Shown here piece after piece: positions 45,161 through 53,957 of a stretch of 64,000 bases of DNA. The position numbers and the translations under genes were made by a program. This DNA comes from JACJWR01 sp964474045 (GTDB taxonomy: Bacteria; Actinomycetota; Actinomycetes; S36-B12; UBA10799), in NCBI GenBank assembly GCA_964474045.1, contig CAYYRC010000001.1, positions 1 to 64,000 of the forward strand, read 5' to 3'. Position 1 is the first letter of the stretch. Each line of letters starts with the position of its first letter. Under the pieces are notes generated by a model. It was not told the DNA's origin. It made no database searches and worked only from the letters and a program-made list of their open reading frames with translations.

Positions 45161-45591
45161 ACAAAGCGCCGGCCCGAGATCTCGTGCGGGTCGATCTCCA
45201 CCAGGTGGTGCTTGGGCGCCATGTTCCATGGGAACAGGGGCAGCGACTCGAGGTGCTCCTCGTCGGGGCCGTGGTGGATCAGCTTCGCCTGACCGTGCAG
45301 CACGACACTCCAGGCGTGGTTGGTGTCCGCGTCGTAGCCATCGACCTCGAAAGCCACGTGCGAGTTGATCGCCAGCGACGCGAGCTTGGAGCCCTCGGCG
45401 GTCCGGAACACCACATTGCCCTCGTAGACGATGAAGTTGACCGGGAAGATGTCCGGCCGCCCTCCGACTGCGACCGCCAGCCGGCCGAACTGGTTGTTGC
45501 CCAGGATTTCCATGCACTCATCCGGGGTCAGGTGGTCGAAGCCTGCGGTGTCTGTCTCCTGGTTATCGGTCACGGGTCGATTCTCGCGCAT
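45139..45591 (-). CDS. PNPOx-like flavin-binding protein
   Basis: The 150-aa split-barrel protein (LTPDECMEILGNNQFGRLAV, PDIFPVNFIVYEGNVVFRT, SHVAFEVDGYD, WSVVLHGQAKLI) belongs to the pyridoxamine-phosphate-oxidase-like/nitroimidazole-resistance group, which binds FMN or F420. The exact reaction is unknown. ATG 45591 is used; a GTG at 45573 is an alternative. Its final residues and stop lie within the 21-bp tandem repeat. It is divergent from the deacetylase gene. Confidence 0.85.
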   Translation of the reverse strand: MRENRPVTDNQETDTAGFDHLTPDECMEILGNNQFGRLAVAVGGRPDIFPVNFIVYEGNVVFRTAEGSKLASLAINSHVAFEVDGYDADTNHAWSVVLHGQAKLIHHGPDEEHLESLPLFPWNMAPKHHLVEIDPHEISGRRFVAEGRRD

Positions 45592-45628
45592 AACCGCGCC
45601 GCAGTCACGCCCATGGTGCGAGAGTTGT

Positions 45629-45634
45629 TAGCGT
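45629..45634 (+). promoter_or_regulatory. -10 box TAGCGT, leaderless start of deacetylase gene
   Basis: TAGCGT plus six bases precedes the ATG at 45641. Confidence 0.6.
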
Positions 45635-45640
45635 CTGCCC

Positions 45641-46843
45641 ATGGCCCGTCCCACCATGATCGCGCTCGGCATCGCTGGCGCCCTGGTCGTGGCCGCGGGT
45701 GCTGTGGTGCTCTCGGAGTCGCCGCAGAAGCCCGTCCCGCTCGCGGTGGTGCAGCCGACCCCCACCCCGACCGCGAGCCCGACGCCCTCACCCTCGGCAC
45801 CTCCGGCGCCCGCTCCCACGCCGACCCCGACCGCCCCCGCCACCCCGACCGTCCCCGGGCCCATTCAGCCGATGCTCCTCAACAACGGCCCGCGCGAGGT
45901 GCCGAAGATCGCGATCACGTTCGACACCCCCTACAACGACGCCATCGGCTACCAGGTCACGGCGGGTTCCCTGCCGCGACAGGTGAACGCCGACGTGCTG
46001 AACGTGCTCGAGGCCACCGGCACCCCCGCGACGGTCTTCGTCACCGGCCAGTGGGCCAACGCCTATCCAGATGCGATGGGGCGCATGTCGGCCAACCCGC
46101 TCTACGAGATCGGCAACCACACCTGGAGCCATAGCGCCTGGTCCCCGGACTGCTACGGACTGGACCCCATCGGCGATCTGAACGTCCAGAAGTTCGAGGT
46201 CCGCGCCACCGCGGACGTCATCGCCAAGTACACCGGCTACTACCCGACGCTGTTCCGCTTCCCCGCGCTCTGCGGCACCGAGGCGGCCCTCGCCGTGCCG
46301 GCGGAGATCGGCGAGGTCACCATCGGCTCTGACGTGCCGTTCTCGGACGCCTATGTCACCGACGTCAACAGCTACGTCGCGACCGTCGTGTCGCAGGCGC
46401 AGAACGGATCGATCCTGCTGCTCAACCTGAACGGTCCGCCCAACGCGCCGGCCACCGCCCAGATCCTGGAGGCGCTCATTCCCGCGCTGAAGGCCAAGGG
46501 CCTGCAGCCGGTCAAGGTGTCCGACTTGATCGCCGGCATCCCCGGGGTGCCGGCGGCGCCGGTGCCGGTGGCGAAGCAGCCAGCGCCTGCCGCGGCTCCG
46601 GGAGCGCAGGCGACCCCCGCCAACCCGGCGGCGACGCCGACACCTACCCCGACGCCCACGCCGTCGGCCACCGTCAAGCCAGTCCCGACGGCGACCATCG
46701 ACCCCAACACCGGCTTGCGCAGCTACCGCGACCCGAAGACCGGCCTGGAGTACATCGACCCCTACACGGGCCTGCCCTACCTGGACCCGAACACCGGTCG
46801 TCCGTTCGTCAACCCGGACACCGGCCAGCCGTACGTCCAGTGA
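45641..46843 (+). CDS. Secreted polysaccharide-deacetylase-like protein with C-terminal repeats
   Basis: The 400-aa protein has a signal or anchor helix (residues 4-24) and a Pro-Thr-rich wall-spanning linker (about 30-70). The NodB-like domain has ITFDTPYND, GNHTWSHS and LFRFPALCG. In the NodB TFDDG motif the second, metal-binding Asp is replaced by Thr, although the H-x3-H pair is kept, so activity is uncertain. After a second Pro-Thr linker the C-terminus has about five copies of a short DPxTGxPY-type repeat, possibly a wall-binding or adhesive tail. The single gene has a leaderless promoter. Confidence 0.8.
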   Translation: MARPTMIALGIAGALVVAAGAVVLSESPQKPVPLAVVQPTPTPTASPTPSPSAPPAPAPTPTPTAPATPTVPGPIQPMLLNNGPREVPKIAITFDTPYNDAIGYQVTAGSLPRQVNADVLNVLEATGTPATVFVTGQWANAYPDAMGRMSANPLYEIGNHTWSHSAWSPDCYGLDPIGDLNVQKFEVRATADVIAKYTGYYPTLFRFPALCGTEAALAVPAEIGEVTIGSDVPFSDAYVTDVNSYVATVVSQAQNGSILLLNLNGPPNAPATAQILEALIPALKAKGLQPVKVSDLIAGIPGVPAAPVPVAKQPAPAAAPGAQATPANPAATPTPTPTPTPSATVKPVPTATIDPNTGLRSYRDPKTGLEYIDPYTGLPYLDPNTGRPFVNPDTGQPYVQ

Positions 46844-46845
46844 CC

Positions 46846-48123
46846 TCAGCCCATCAGCAGGCTGCCCACGGTGTGGATCGCGAGACCCGCGAGGGCGCCG
46901 ACGACCGTGCCGTTGACCCGGATCCACTGCAGGTCGCGGCCCACCTGTAGTTCGATGCGCTCGCTGGCCTCGGTCGCGTCCCACTTGGCGACGGTGTCCG
47001 AGATGAGTGCGACCGCCTCGGTGCCATAGCGCTCGGACAGGTACGCCGCCGCGGACTCGATGCGCCCGTTGACCGTGGACCGGAACTCTTCGTCCACCAC
47101 CAGCCGGTCGGCGGTGGTCGCCACCCACGCCTCGGCCCGCGTGCGCAGGTCCCCGTCGGGGTCGGCCAAACTGTCCAGGGCGATCTGCCGGACTGTCGGC
47201 CACAGCGCGGCCACGGCTTGCTGGGTCTCTCCGCTGGCCAGCACCTGCTGCTTGAAGGTCTCGACTTTGTCGATCAGGACCGGGTCCTCGCGCAGCCGGC
47301 GGGCCGAGTCGAGGAGCCATCGGTCAACGGCGCGGCGGGTGGCGCAGGCGGGGTCGTCGACGGCCTCCGTGAGCCACTTGAGCAGCTCCTTGTAGGCCTT
47401 GATGCCGATGGCCTCGTGGGTGGCGCGCGCCAGGAAGAAGCCCTGCGCCGGCCCCCGATCGGCCACGATCATCACGATCGTCTCGCGGTTGGCGGCCACC
47501 CAGTCCCGGGCAGCCCGGAACGCTGCCTCGACAGCGGGCTGGTGCGTCTGGTCGCTGACGGCCGCGGCCAGCAGCCGTCCCGCCGGCGGCGCCCAGGCGT
47601 AGGACGCCGCCTGCGTGAACAGGACGTTGCGCACCAACAGCTGAGCCTCGTCATCGTCGATGGACTCGATCGCCCTGGCCGCCAGCGCGGCGCCCTCCGC
47701 GACCAGCTTGGCGCGGTGCTCGGGCACCTGCAAGTAGCTCCCGATGCGCCGTGCCGGGTCTGCTGCGGCGACCCTGGACCGGACCACGTCGGGGTTGAGG
47801 AAGTTGCGTCGCACGAAGTCGGCCAGGCTGCCGCCCAACTGGTCCTTCTTCGCGGGGATGAGCGCCGTGTGGGGGATTGGCAGGCCCAGCGGATGCCGGA
47901 ACAGGGCCGTGACCGCGAACCAGTCCGCGAGGCCGCCCACCATCCCCGCCTCCGCCATCGCGCGCACGTAGCCCCAAACCGCGGACGAGTTGGGCTGCTT
48001 CTCGAAGTACCAGCTGACGACGAAGACGGCGGCGGCGAGGAGCAGCAGGCCCAGCGGGATGGCCTTCATCCGCCGCAGGGCGCGGCGGCGGTCCGCGTCG
48101 GTGATCCCGTCCTCGACCGTCAC
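46846..48123 (-). CDS. DUF445 family membrane protein
   Basis: The 425-aa protein has an N-terminal helix (LGLLLLAAAVFVVSWYF), the conserved MAEAGMVGGLADWFAVTALF and HTALIPAKKDQLGGSLADFV, a long helical soluble region, and a C-terminal helix (VVGALAGLAIHTVGSLLMG). This is the DUF445/YheB pattern; function is unknown. The GTG start has TACCCT six bases upstream, a leaderless arrangement. Its end nearly abuts the convergent deacetylase gene. Confidence 0.85.
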   Translation of the reverse strand: MTVEDGITDADRRRALRRMKAIPLGLLLLAAAVFVVSWYFEKQPNSSAVWGYVRAMAEAGMVGGLADWFAVTALFRHPLGLPIPHTALIPAKKDQLGGSLADFVRRNFLNPDVVRSRVAAADPARRIGSYLQVPEHRAKLVAEGAALAARAIESIDDDEAQLLVRNVLFTQAASYAWAPPAGRLLAAAVSDQTHQPAVEAAFRAARDWVAANRETIVMIVADRGPAQGFFLARATHEAIGIKAYKELLKWLTEAVDDPACATRRAVDRWLLDSARRLREDPVLIDKVETFKQQVLASGETQQAVAALWPTVRQIALDSLADPDGDLRTRAEAWVATTADRLVVDEEFRSTVNGRIESAAAYLSERYGTEAVALISDTVAKWDATEASERIELQVGRDLQWIRVNGTVVGALAGLAIHTVGSLLMG

Positions 48124-48129
48124 ACGCCG

Positions 48130-48135
48130 AGGGTA
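48130..48135 (-). promoter_or_regulatory. -10 box TACCCT, leaderless start of DUF445 gene
   Basis: TACCCT on the minus strand plus six bases precedes the GTG at 48123. Confidence 0.5.
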
Positions 48136-48184
48136 TCGCCGTCGGGACTTGCCCGCGGCGGCGTGCGCGACGACGATCTTGGTC

Positions 48185-48190
48185 TAGCGT
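48185..48190 (+). promoter_or_regulatory. -10 box TAGCGT, start of HisA-like gene
   Basis: TAGCGT plus six bases precedes the ATG at 48197. The six bases are gggagg, so a ribosome site would exist only if transcription began earlier. Confidence 0.5.
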
Positions 48191-48196
48191 GGGAGG

Positions 48197-48985
48197 ATGC
48201 CGCAGTCCATGCTCACCCTGATCCCCGCAGTCGAGGTCGCAGACGGGCGCACGTCGATCCGAAAGCGTGACGCCATCCGCACCGAGCAGGACTTCGGCGA
48301 TGCCGTGGCCGATGCCCAGTCATGGGTGGATCAAGGCGCCTCCTGGCTGCACCTGGCCGACCTGGACAACGGGTCGCAGACGAATCGAGAGGTCCTGCAG
48401 GACGTCCGGCGCGGCGTGCACAAGCGGGCCCGCACCCAGGTCGCCGGTGGCATCGCGGACGATGCCGGCGTGCGCTGGGCCTTCGGGGCCGGCTTCGACC
48501 AGGTGGTCGCCGACACCCGCGCGCTGCTCGACCCCGAGTGGTTGACCAGGGCCTGCAAGGAGCATCACGGCCGGCTGGTGGTGGGTCTGGACGTGCGCGG
48601 GGGACGGGTGTACGCCCCCGGCACGAAGTTGGACCGCTCGGACCTCGGCGCCGCCCTGGCGACGATCAAGGCGGTTGTGGCGCCGGGGGTGGTGCTCACG
48701 GATATCGATCTGGAGGACACCCGCAAGGGGCCGGATGCCAAGCTGATCAAGGCCGTGGCAGCCGCCACTGGGGTGCCGGTGTGCGTGGCGGGCGGACTGG
48801 AACGGCTGGAGCACCTGCACGAGCTGAGCGATCTGATGGCCGACGGGGTGGTGGCCGCGATCCTCGACGCTGCGCTGTACGAGGACTTCTACGGAGTGGC
48901 CGAGGCGTTGGCCGCCGTCGAGCCGCGGTTCGACCCCTACGAATGGGGCCCGGCTCAGCCCTGGGGTTTGACGCAGGGTCTGTGA
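48197..48985 (+). CDS. HisA/PriA-like TIM-barrel protein outside the his operon
   Basis: The 262-aa protein aligns along its length with HisA/PriA isomerases: LTLIPAVEVADGRTSIR, SWLHLADLDNG, QVAGGIADD, VVGLDVRGG, VLTDIDLEDTRKGPD and PVCVAGGLERLE. The first catalytic acid, Asp in PAVDVA of PriA, is Glu here; the central GLDV Asp and the TD Asp are kept; LSGG reads VAGG. Genuine hisA/priA lies with other his genes in most actinobacteria, and none is nearby, so this is probably a paralogue of unknown reaction. An alternative is that it is the genome's only, divergent HisA. Confidence 0.75.
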   Translation: MPQSMLTLIPAVEVADGRTSIRKRDAIRTEQDFGDAVADAQSWVDQGASWLHLADLDNGSQTNREVLQDVRRGVHKRARTQVAGGIADDAGVRWAFGAGFDQVVADTRALLDPEWLTRACKEHHGRLVVGLDVRGGRVYAPGTKLDRSDLGAALATIKAVVAPGVVLTDIDLEDTRKGPDAKLIKAVAAATGVPVCVAGGLERLEHLHELSDLMADGVVAAILDAALYEDFYGVAEALAAVEPRFDPYEWGPAQPWGLTQGL

Positions 48986-49001
48986 CCCGTGGCGCGGCCG
49001 C

Positions 49002-49043
49002 ATTGCCGGGCGCTGCCGTGCGATTGCCGGGCGCTGCCGTGCG
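49002..49043. repeat. 21-bp tandem duplication between HisA-like and AI-2E genes
   Basis: attgccgggcgctgccgtgcg occurs twice head to tail, exact, ending nine bases before the -10 box of the downstream gene. Confidence 0.9.
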
Positions 49044-49051
49044 CGCGGCGA

Positions 49052-49057
49052 TAGCCT
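49052..49057 (+). promoter_or_regulatory. -10 box TAGCCT, leaderless start of AI-2E gene
   Basis: TAGCCT plus seven bases precedes the GTG at 49065. Confidence 0.5.
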
Positions 49058-49064
49058 GACGGAC

Positions 49065-50231
49065 GTGTCCGACGAAACCCCGGCGGCTGAGCCGGACGAT
49101 GCAGGTGCACCCCCCTGGCTGGCCGGTCTGATCACCCGATCAATGTGGCGCGCCGTGGCGATCGTGCTTGCGGTGCTTGCCCTCCTCTGGGCGCTCAACC
49201 AGGCACGTGACCTGGTGGTCATGGGCATCGTGGCGTGTTTCCTGGCCCTGGCCATCCTGCCCGCCGTGGATGGCCTGGTGCGGCGGCACAACCTGTCACG
49301 CGGGCTGGCGACGATGCTGGTGATGCTCGGGGTGTTCCTGACGGTCGCGCTGCTCATCGGGTTCCTGGTGCCGGCGCTGGTGGACGTGTTCTCCAAGGTG
49401 TCGTCAGAGGTGCCGACCTGGCTGGACGAGGTTCGCCGGCTCGGCCTGCCGATCCCGGCGCTGAAGGAGTCCGACGCGCAGCTCCTGGCGGACTTCGAGA
49501 ACTGGATCCGCCAGAACGGCGGCCATCAGGCGCTCAGCCTTGCCGGCAGTGGGCTGGGCCTGCTGGCGAAGGTGTTCGTGACCTTCATCTTCACCATCAT
49601 CATCGCCTCCGGCGAGCCAGCTATCCTGCGCGCGATCCTGAGCAGGCTCGGGCCTTCTCACCAGGTGCGGCTGGTGGATGCCTGGGAGACGGCGATCCAG
49701 CAGACCGGCGGCTACTTCTACTCCCGGCTGCTGCTGATGTTCTTCACCTCCACCGGCTACCTGATCGTCATGCTGCTGGTGGGGACGCCGTGGCTGTTCG
49801 CGATCCCGCTGGCCGTGTTCGGCGCCTTCTTCGTGGAGTTCATCCCCCTGGTCGGCGGCTACATCGGCATCGCGATCCCCGTGATCTTCGTGCTGGTGGA
49901 GAAGGGTCCGATCCGCGCGCTCATCCTGCTCGCGTGGGCGATCATCTACCAGCAGATCCACGACTACGTCCTCAGTCCGCGAATCAGCTCCCGGACCATG
50001 ACGCTGAGCCCGGGCATAGCCCTGGGCTCGGCGCTCGTGGGCGGTGCCCTCGCCGGCCCGCTGGGAGCGCTGTTCGCCATGCCCACCGCCGGCATGATCA
50101 CCGCGTTCCTCACGAAGTACCTGCCCTCGCGGCCCATCGTCGTGAGCCCGGAGTCGCTGGCGCTGCCAGACAAGCGGCCGGGCAAGCAGTCACCGTCCAG
50201 CAGCCACGCCCCCGATGTGAAGGAATCCTGA
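49065..50231 (+). CDS. AI-2E family transporter (PerM/YdiK-like)
   Basis: The 388-aa membrane protein has about eight helices with a central soluble region (about residues 110-160), and the family motifs VPALVDVFSKVSSEVPTW, FVEFIPLVGGYIGIAIPV and IIYQQIHDYVLSPRI. Family members include the AI-2 exporter TqsA and sodium/proton antiporters; the substrate here is unknown. The GTG start appears leaderless. The glutamate decarboxylase gene follows after 3 bp. Confidence 0.85.
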   Translation: MSDETPAAEPDDAGAPPWLAGLITRSMWRAVAIVLAVLALLWALNQARDLVVMGIVACFLALAILPAVDGLVRRHNLSRGLATMLVMLGVFLTVALLIGFLVPALVDVFSKVSSEVPTWLDEVRRLGLPIPALKESDAQLLADFENWIRQNGGHQALSLAGSGLGLLAKVFVTFIFTIIIASGEPAILRAILSRLGPSHQVRLVDAWETAIQQTGGYFYSRLLLMFFTSTGYLIVMLLVGTPWLFAIPLAVFGAFFVEFIPLVGGYIGIAIPVIFVLVEKGPIRALILLAWAIIYQQIHDYVLSPRISSRTMTLSPGIALGSALVGGALAGPLGALFAMPTAGMITAFLTKYLPSRPIVVSPESLALPDKRPGKQSPSSSHAPDVKES

Positions 50232-50234
50232 GCC

Positions 50235-51614
50235 ATGACCCGCTTCAACAAGATCGAGGACCCGCCCGTCACGCACGTGACCGTCAACCCGGGGGTCTTC
50301 TCGGAGGAGCCGATCCAGATCCCGACCGACGGCGTGCCGCCGCGAGGGATCCCGTCAAAGGCGGCGTATCAGATCGTCCATGACGAGGCGATGCTCGACG
50401 GCAACGCGCGTCTGAACCTCGCCACCTTCGTCACCACCTGGATGGATGACGAGGCCGATCGCATCTATGGCGAGGCCTTCGACAAGAACATGATCGACAA
50501 GGACGAGTACCCGGCCACAGCGGCGATCGAAGAGCGCTGCGCCCGGATGATCGCCAAGCTCTGGAACGCGCCGGGCGAGACCATCGGCGTCTCGACCATC
50601 GGGTCGTCGGAGGCCTGCATGATGGGCGGGCTGGCGTTCCTCAAGCGCTGGCGGGCCGCGCGCAAGGCCGCGGGCAAGTCCACGGATTCCCCGAACATGG
50701 TCATGAGCTCGACGGTGCAGGTGGTCTGGGAGCGGTTCTGCCGCTACTGGGACGTCGAGCTGCGCACCGTGGACGTCACCTTGGATCAGCTCAACATGAC
50801 GCCGAAGGGGATGCTCGCCCAGGTTGATGAGAACACCATCGGCGTCGTCGGCATCCTGGGTGTGACCTACACCGGCGCCTACGAGCCGATCGCGGAGCTG
50901 GCGGCGGCGCTGGACGATCTGCAGCAGCGCACCGGCCTGGATGTGCCGCTGCACGTGGACGGGGCTTCCGGCGGCATGGTCGCGCCCTTCTTGAACCCGG
51001 AGCTCGTGTGGGACTTCCGGCTGGAGCGGGTGCACTCGATCAACACCTCCGGCCACAAGTACGGCCTGGTCTACCCGGGGTTGGGCTGGATCGTCTGGCG
51101 CAGCAAGGACCTTGTGCCGGACGAGATGATCTTCGACGTGGCCTACCTGGGCGGTCACATGCCCACCCTCGGGATCAACTTCTCGCGCCCCGGTGCGCAG
51201 GTGCTGCTGCAGTACTACCTGTTCCTGCGCCACGGGCGGCAGGGCTACACGGTGGTGCACTCGGTGAGCCAGCGCGTCGCCGTTCACCTGAGTGCGGCCA
51301 TCGGCGCCATGCCGGAGTTCACGCTGCTCAGCAAGGGCGATGAGACCCCGGTGTTCGCCTGGCGCCTCGCCGACGACTTCAAGGGCGGCTGGACGCTGCC
51401 GCAGCTGTCCGACGCGCTGAGGTACCACGGCTGGCAGGTTCCGGCCTATCCCATGCCGGCCTCGATCGAGGATGTCGAGGTGATGCGCATCGTGGTGCGC
51501 AACGGACTGTCGATGGACCTGGCCGACAAGCTGCTCACGGATATCCGCACCTCGGTGGACGAGCTTAACAAGCTGAGCATCAGGCCCCAGGGCAAGCGGG
51601 GTTTCGCGCATTGA
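50235..51614 (+). CDS. gadB: Glutamate decarboxylase
   Basis: The 459-aa PLP enzyme has AMLDGNARLNLATFVTTWM and IGSSEACMMGGLAF near the N-terminus, HVDGASGGMVAPF and the PLP-binding Lys275 in INTSGHKYGLVYPG. The sequence is close to bacterial GadA/GadB, which convert glutamate to GABA and consume a proton. A glutamate/GABA antiporter is not adjacent. It lies 3 bp after the AI-2E gene and its stop overlaps the methyltransferase start (TTGA), so the three genes are probably an operon. Confidence 0.93.
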   Translation: MTRFNKIEDPPVTHVTVNPGVFSEEPIQIPTDGVPPRGIPSKAAYQIVHDEAMLDGNARLNLATFVTTWMDDEADRIYGEAFDKNMIDKDEYPATAAIEERCARMIAKLWNAPGETIGVSTIGSSEACMMGGLAFLKRWRAARKAAGKSTDSPNMVMSSTVQVVWERFCRYWDVELRTVDVTLDQLNMTPKGMLAQVDENTIGVVGILGVTYTGAYEPIAELAAALDDLQQRTGLDVPLHVDGASGGMVAPFLNPELVWDFRLERVHSINTSGHKYGLVYPGLGWIVWRSKDLVPDEMIFDVAYLGGHMPTLGINFSRPGAQVLLQYYLFLRHGRQGYTVVHSVSQRVAVHLSAAIGAMPEFTLLSKGDETPVFAWRLADDFKGGWTLPQLSDALRYHGWQVPAYPMPASIEDVEVMRIVVRNGLSMDLADKLLTDIRTSVDELNKLSIRPQGKRGFAH

Positions 51615-52249
51615 GCGCCCGGACGACTGGCGCCGAGGCCTGGGATGACCGCTACTCGTCCTCGGAGCTGGTCTGGACGCTGGAGCCCAACCGCTGGGTC
51701 GTGGAGGTGCTCGCCGAGGTCGAGCCGGCAGGGCGGCGCGCCTTGGATCTGGGGGCCGGCGAGGGGCGCAACTCGATCTGGCTCGCGCAACGCGGCTGGC
51801 GGGTCGAGGCCGTGGACTTCTCGGCCGTCGGCCTGGATCGTGCCCGCCAACTTGCGGCGGCGGCCGGGGTCGGCGATCGGCTCGTCACCGTGGTCGACGA
51901 CGTCGTGGACTTCACTCCCGCGCCGGGAGGATTCGCGCTGGCCCTGCTGTGCTATCTGCAGTTGCCGCGCTCGGAGCGGATGCTGTCGGTCCGCAACGCC
52001 GCCCGCGGTGTCGCCCCGGGGGGTCTGCTGGTCGTCGTCGCCCACGACAGCAGCAACCTGGAGCAGGGCACGGGCGGACCGCAGAGCGCCGACGTGCTGT
52101 ACACGGCCCAGGACGTCATGGCCGACTTGGGAGCTGAGCTGACGAACTGGGAGGTCCTGCGGGCCGAAGTCGTCCAGCGCCCGGTGGCCGGGGCCCCGCG
52201 TCCAGCGCTCGACGCCTTGGCAGTGCTGCGCCGGACGGCGGCCGCCTGA
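51611..52249 (+). CDS. Class I SAM-dependent methyltransferase
   Basis: The 212-aa protein has motif I ALDLGAGEGRNSIWLA, the acidic loop VEAVDFSAVGLDRA and post-I strand VTVVDDVVDFTP, a Rossmann methyltransferase of the tellurite/thiopurine-resistance-like group. Its N-terminus AEAWDDRYSSSELVW is typical. The substrate is unknown. The TTG start overlaps the gadB stop by 4 bp, so translation is probably coupled. It ends one base before the convergent hydrolase gene. Confidence 0.85.
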   Translation: MSARTTGAEAWDDRYSSSELVWTLEPNRWVVEVLAEVEPAGRRALDLGAGEGRNSIWLAQRGWRVEAVDFSAVGLDRARQLAAAAGVGDRLVTVVDDVVDFTPAPGGFALALLCYLQLPRSERMLSVRNAARGVAPGGLLVVVAHDSSNLEQGTGGPQSADVLYTAQDVMADLGAELTNWEVLRAEVVQRPVAGAPRPALDALAVLRRTAAA

Positions 52250-52250
52250 C

Positions 52251-53867
52251 TCAGGCGCCGTCGCAGCCGGTGGCGTCGGCGGGCACCTTGGCCGAAGGGT
52301 CCAGTAGGTACGCGCTCACGAGCGCATCGATACAGGCCGAGCCGCGCAGGTAGCTGACACCGTGGCCGATGCCGCCGTAGTTGACGGTCACGCCCCCTAC
52401 CGCCGTGGCCATGGCCGGACCCCAGTCCGCGGCCACCAGCTGGTCGCCCAGGGACGTCACGACCACCACCCGGGCGGCCGGCGTGGCGCTGATGTCGGTG
52501 ATGGGCCTGCTGCCGAGCGGCCAGCCGACGCAGGTCGCTGCCAGGTAGGAGCGGGCGTCGGCGGCCTGCAGACCCGCGGCACGGGCCGCGGTGACGATGG
52601 AGCTGACCGCAGCCGCGTCGGGCCGATCGGCCAGGTCGGCGCAGTTGACAGTCACCAGGGCGTCCTGGATGTCGCCGGGGGTGCCGGCCGGGCGCGGAGC
52701 TGCCCCCGCGCCGTTGCCGGCGCCAGGCGGCTGCTGACCGGACACCAGCGTGTAGAACGGGCCGGTGTCGCCGGCGGCGAAGGCGGCGAGCGCGGGACCC
52801 AGGGCGGTCCACTTGGCCGGGTCCAGGCCCGAGACGCCGGCATCGAGGAACTGCTCGAAGTCACCCCGGGTCCAGGACAGCCCGCTGCCGGCGTCGGTCA
52901 GGGGCAGGGCGGCAGTGGCGGCCGCCACCGTCGCGAGCGCGCCCCCGGTGGCCACCGGCGCACAGGCGGCCTGCGCATCGCACTGCTGCGCCCACCGGCG
53001 GACGATCGTGTCCACTGCCCGGGCCTTGCCGGCGCCGAACTCCGCCAGGCCGCCGCTGGGGTTGACAGCGGAATCGAGCACCATGGCGCGCACGCGATCG
53101 CCGTAGCGCATGGCGTAGACCGCGCCCAGACGCGTGCCGTAGGAGTAGCCCAGGTAGCTGATGCGCTCAGCCCCCAACGACGCTCTGATGGCATCCATGT
53201 CGGCCGTGGCCGACCATGTGCCGTAGGGGGCGGGATCCGTCCCCAGCTCGGCCAGGCAGGCGCCGTTGGCGGCGGCCATCCGGTCCATGAAGGCCTGCAC
53301 CGCCGCCGCGTCGTTGGGATCCGGCAGCGAGTAGTAGGCCCCTTCGATCCCTGGCTTGGCGTTGGGGCAGGCGGTGGCGGATGAGTGCAGGGTGGCGCGC
53401 GGGTCCATCAGGACGACTTCGAAGCGGTCGCGCACGTCCGGCGGGAGCGCCGCCACGATGGGCACCGCGGAGTCCGCGCTGGGATCCCCCGGACCCCCGA
53501 GATTGATGAACAACGGTCCGAGGGAAGGGGTGATGCTGGCCGGACGGCGCCGCACCTCCAGGTCGATGGTCTCGGTGCCGCCGTCGACCAGCGGCACCGG
53601 GAACTGGCCGCACTGCCAGCCGGCCGGGACCTCGGGGGGGCACGGGCCGCAGCGCCATCCAGGCGGACAGGTGTCGGTAGGCACAGGTGCCCCGGTGGCC
53701 GCGGAGGACCCGGCAGGCGCACCCGTGGCGGCCGCCGCCGCATTCGTACCACCGTTCTTGGGCACGCTGCCCGACGTCCCGCCGCCGCTGCCGCAGGCGG
53801 CCAGCAGCACGGCCGCCAACAGCGCGATCAGGGCCTGGGGCATCGGCCGCTGGTTCCGCCCGCTCAT
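52251..53867 (-). CDS. Secreted alpha/beta hydrolase, tripeptidyl-aminopeptidase-like (S33)
   Basis: The 538-aa lipoprotein has lipobox LLAACGSG, a low-complexity Gly/Ala linker, and an alpha/beta-hydrolase fold with oxyanion strand LFINLGGPGDPSAD, nucleophile GYSYGTRLG (Ser near residue 240) and the C-terminal TAP-like domain with GGIGHGVSYL (His near 502). Streptomyces relatives release tripeptides outside the cell. Repeated Cys pairs in the N-terminal part fit an exported protein. TAACGT six bases before the ATG indicates a leaderless mRNA. Confidence 0.88.
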   Translation of the reverse strand: MSGRNQRPMPQALIALLAAVLLAACGSGGGTSGSVPKNGGTNAAAAATGAPAGSSAATGAPVPTDTCPPGWRCGPCPPEVPAGWQCGQFPVPLVDGGTETIDLEVRRRPASITPSLGPLFINLGGPGDPSADSAVPIVAALPPDVRDRFEVVLMDPRATLHSSATACPNAKPGIEGAYYSLPDPNDAAAVQAFMDRMAAANGACLAELGTDPAPYGTWSATADMDAIRASLGAERISYLGYSYGTRLGAVYAMRYGDRVRAMVLDSAVNPSGGLAEFGAGKARAVDTIVRRWAQQCDAQAACAPVATGGALATVAAATAALPLTDAGSGLSWTRGDFEQFLDAGVSGLDPAKWTALGPALAAFAAGDTGPFYTLVSGQQPPGAGNGAGAAPRPAGTPGDIQDALVTVNCADLADRPDAAAVSSIVTAARAAGLQAADARSYLAATCVGWPLGSRPITDISATPAARVVVVTSLGDQLVAADWGPAMATAVGGVTVNYGGIGHGVSYLRGSACIDALVSAYLLDPSAKVPADATGCDGA

Positions 53868-53873
53868 CTGCGA

Positions 53874-53879
53874 ACGTTA
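53874..53879 (-). promoter_or_regulatory. -10 box TAACGT, leaderless start of S33 hydrolase gene
   Basis: TAACGT on the minus strand plus six bases precedes the ATG at 53867. Confidence 0.6.
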
Positions 53880-53944
53880 GGCCGAATCGGACACCTTGGG
53901 AAGTCGATACCCCGGCGGGTGTGGGCCAAACCGCGAACTCCTGC

Positions 53945-53950
53945 TAATGT
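53945..53950 (+). promoter_or_regulatory. -10 box TAATGT of the metY-metX transcript
   Basis: TAATGT lies about 9 bp before the riboswitch 5' end, placing the transcript start at about 53957. No good -35 is visible. Confidence 0.45.
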
Positions 53951-53957
53951 CCTCCCA

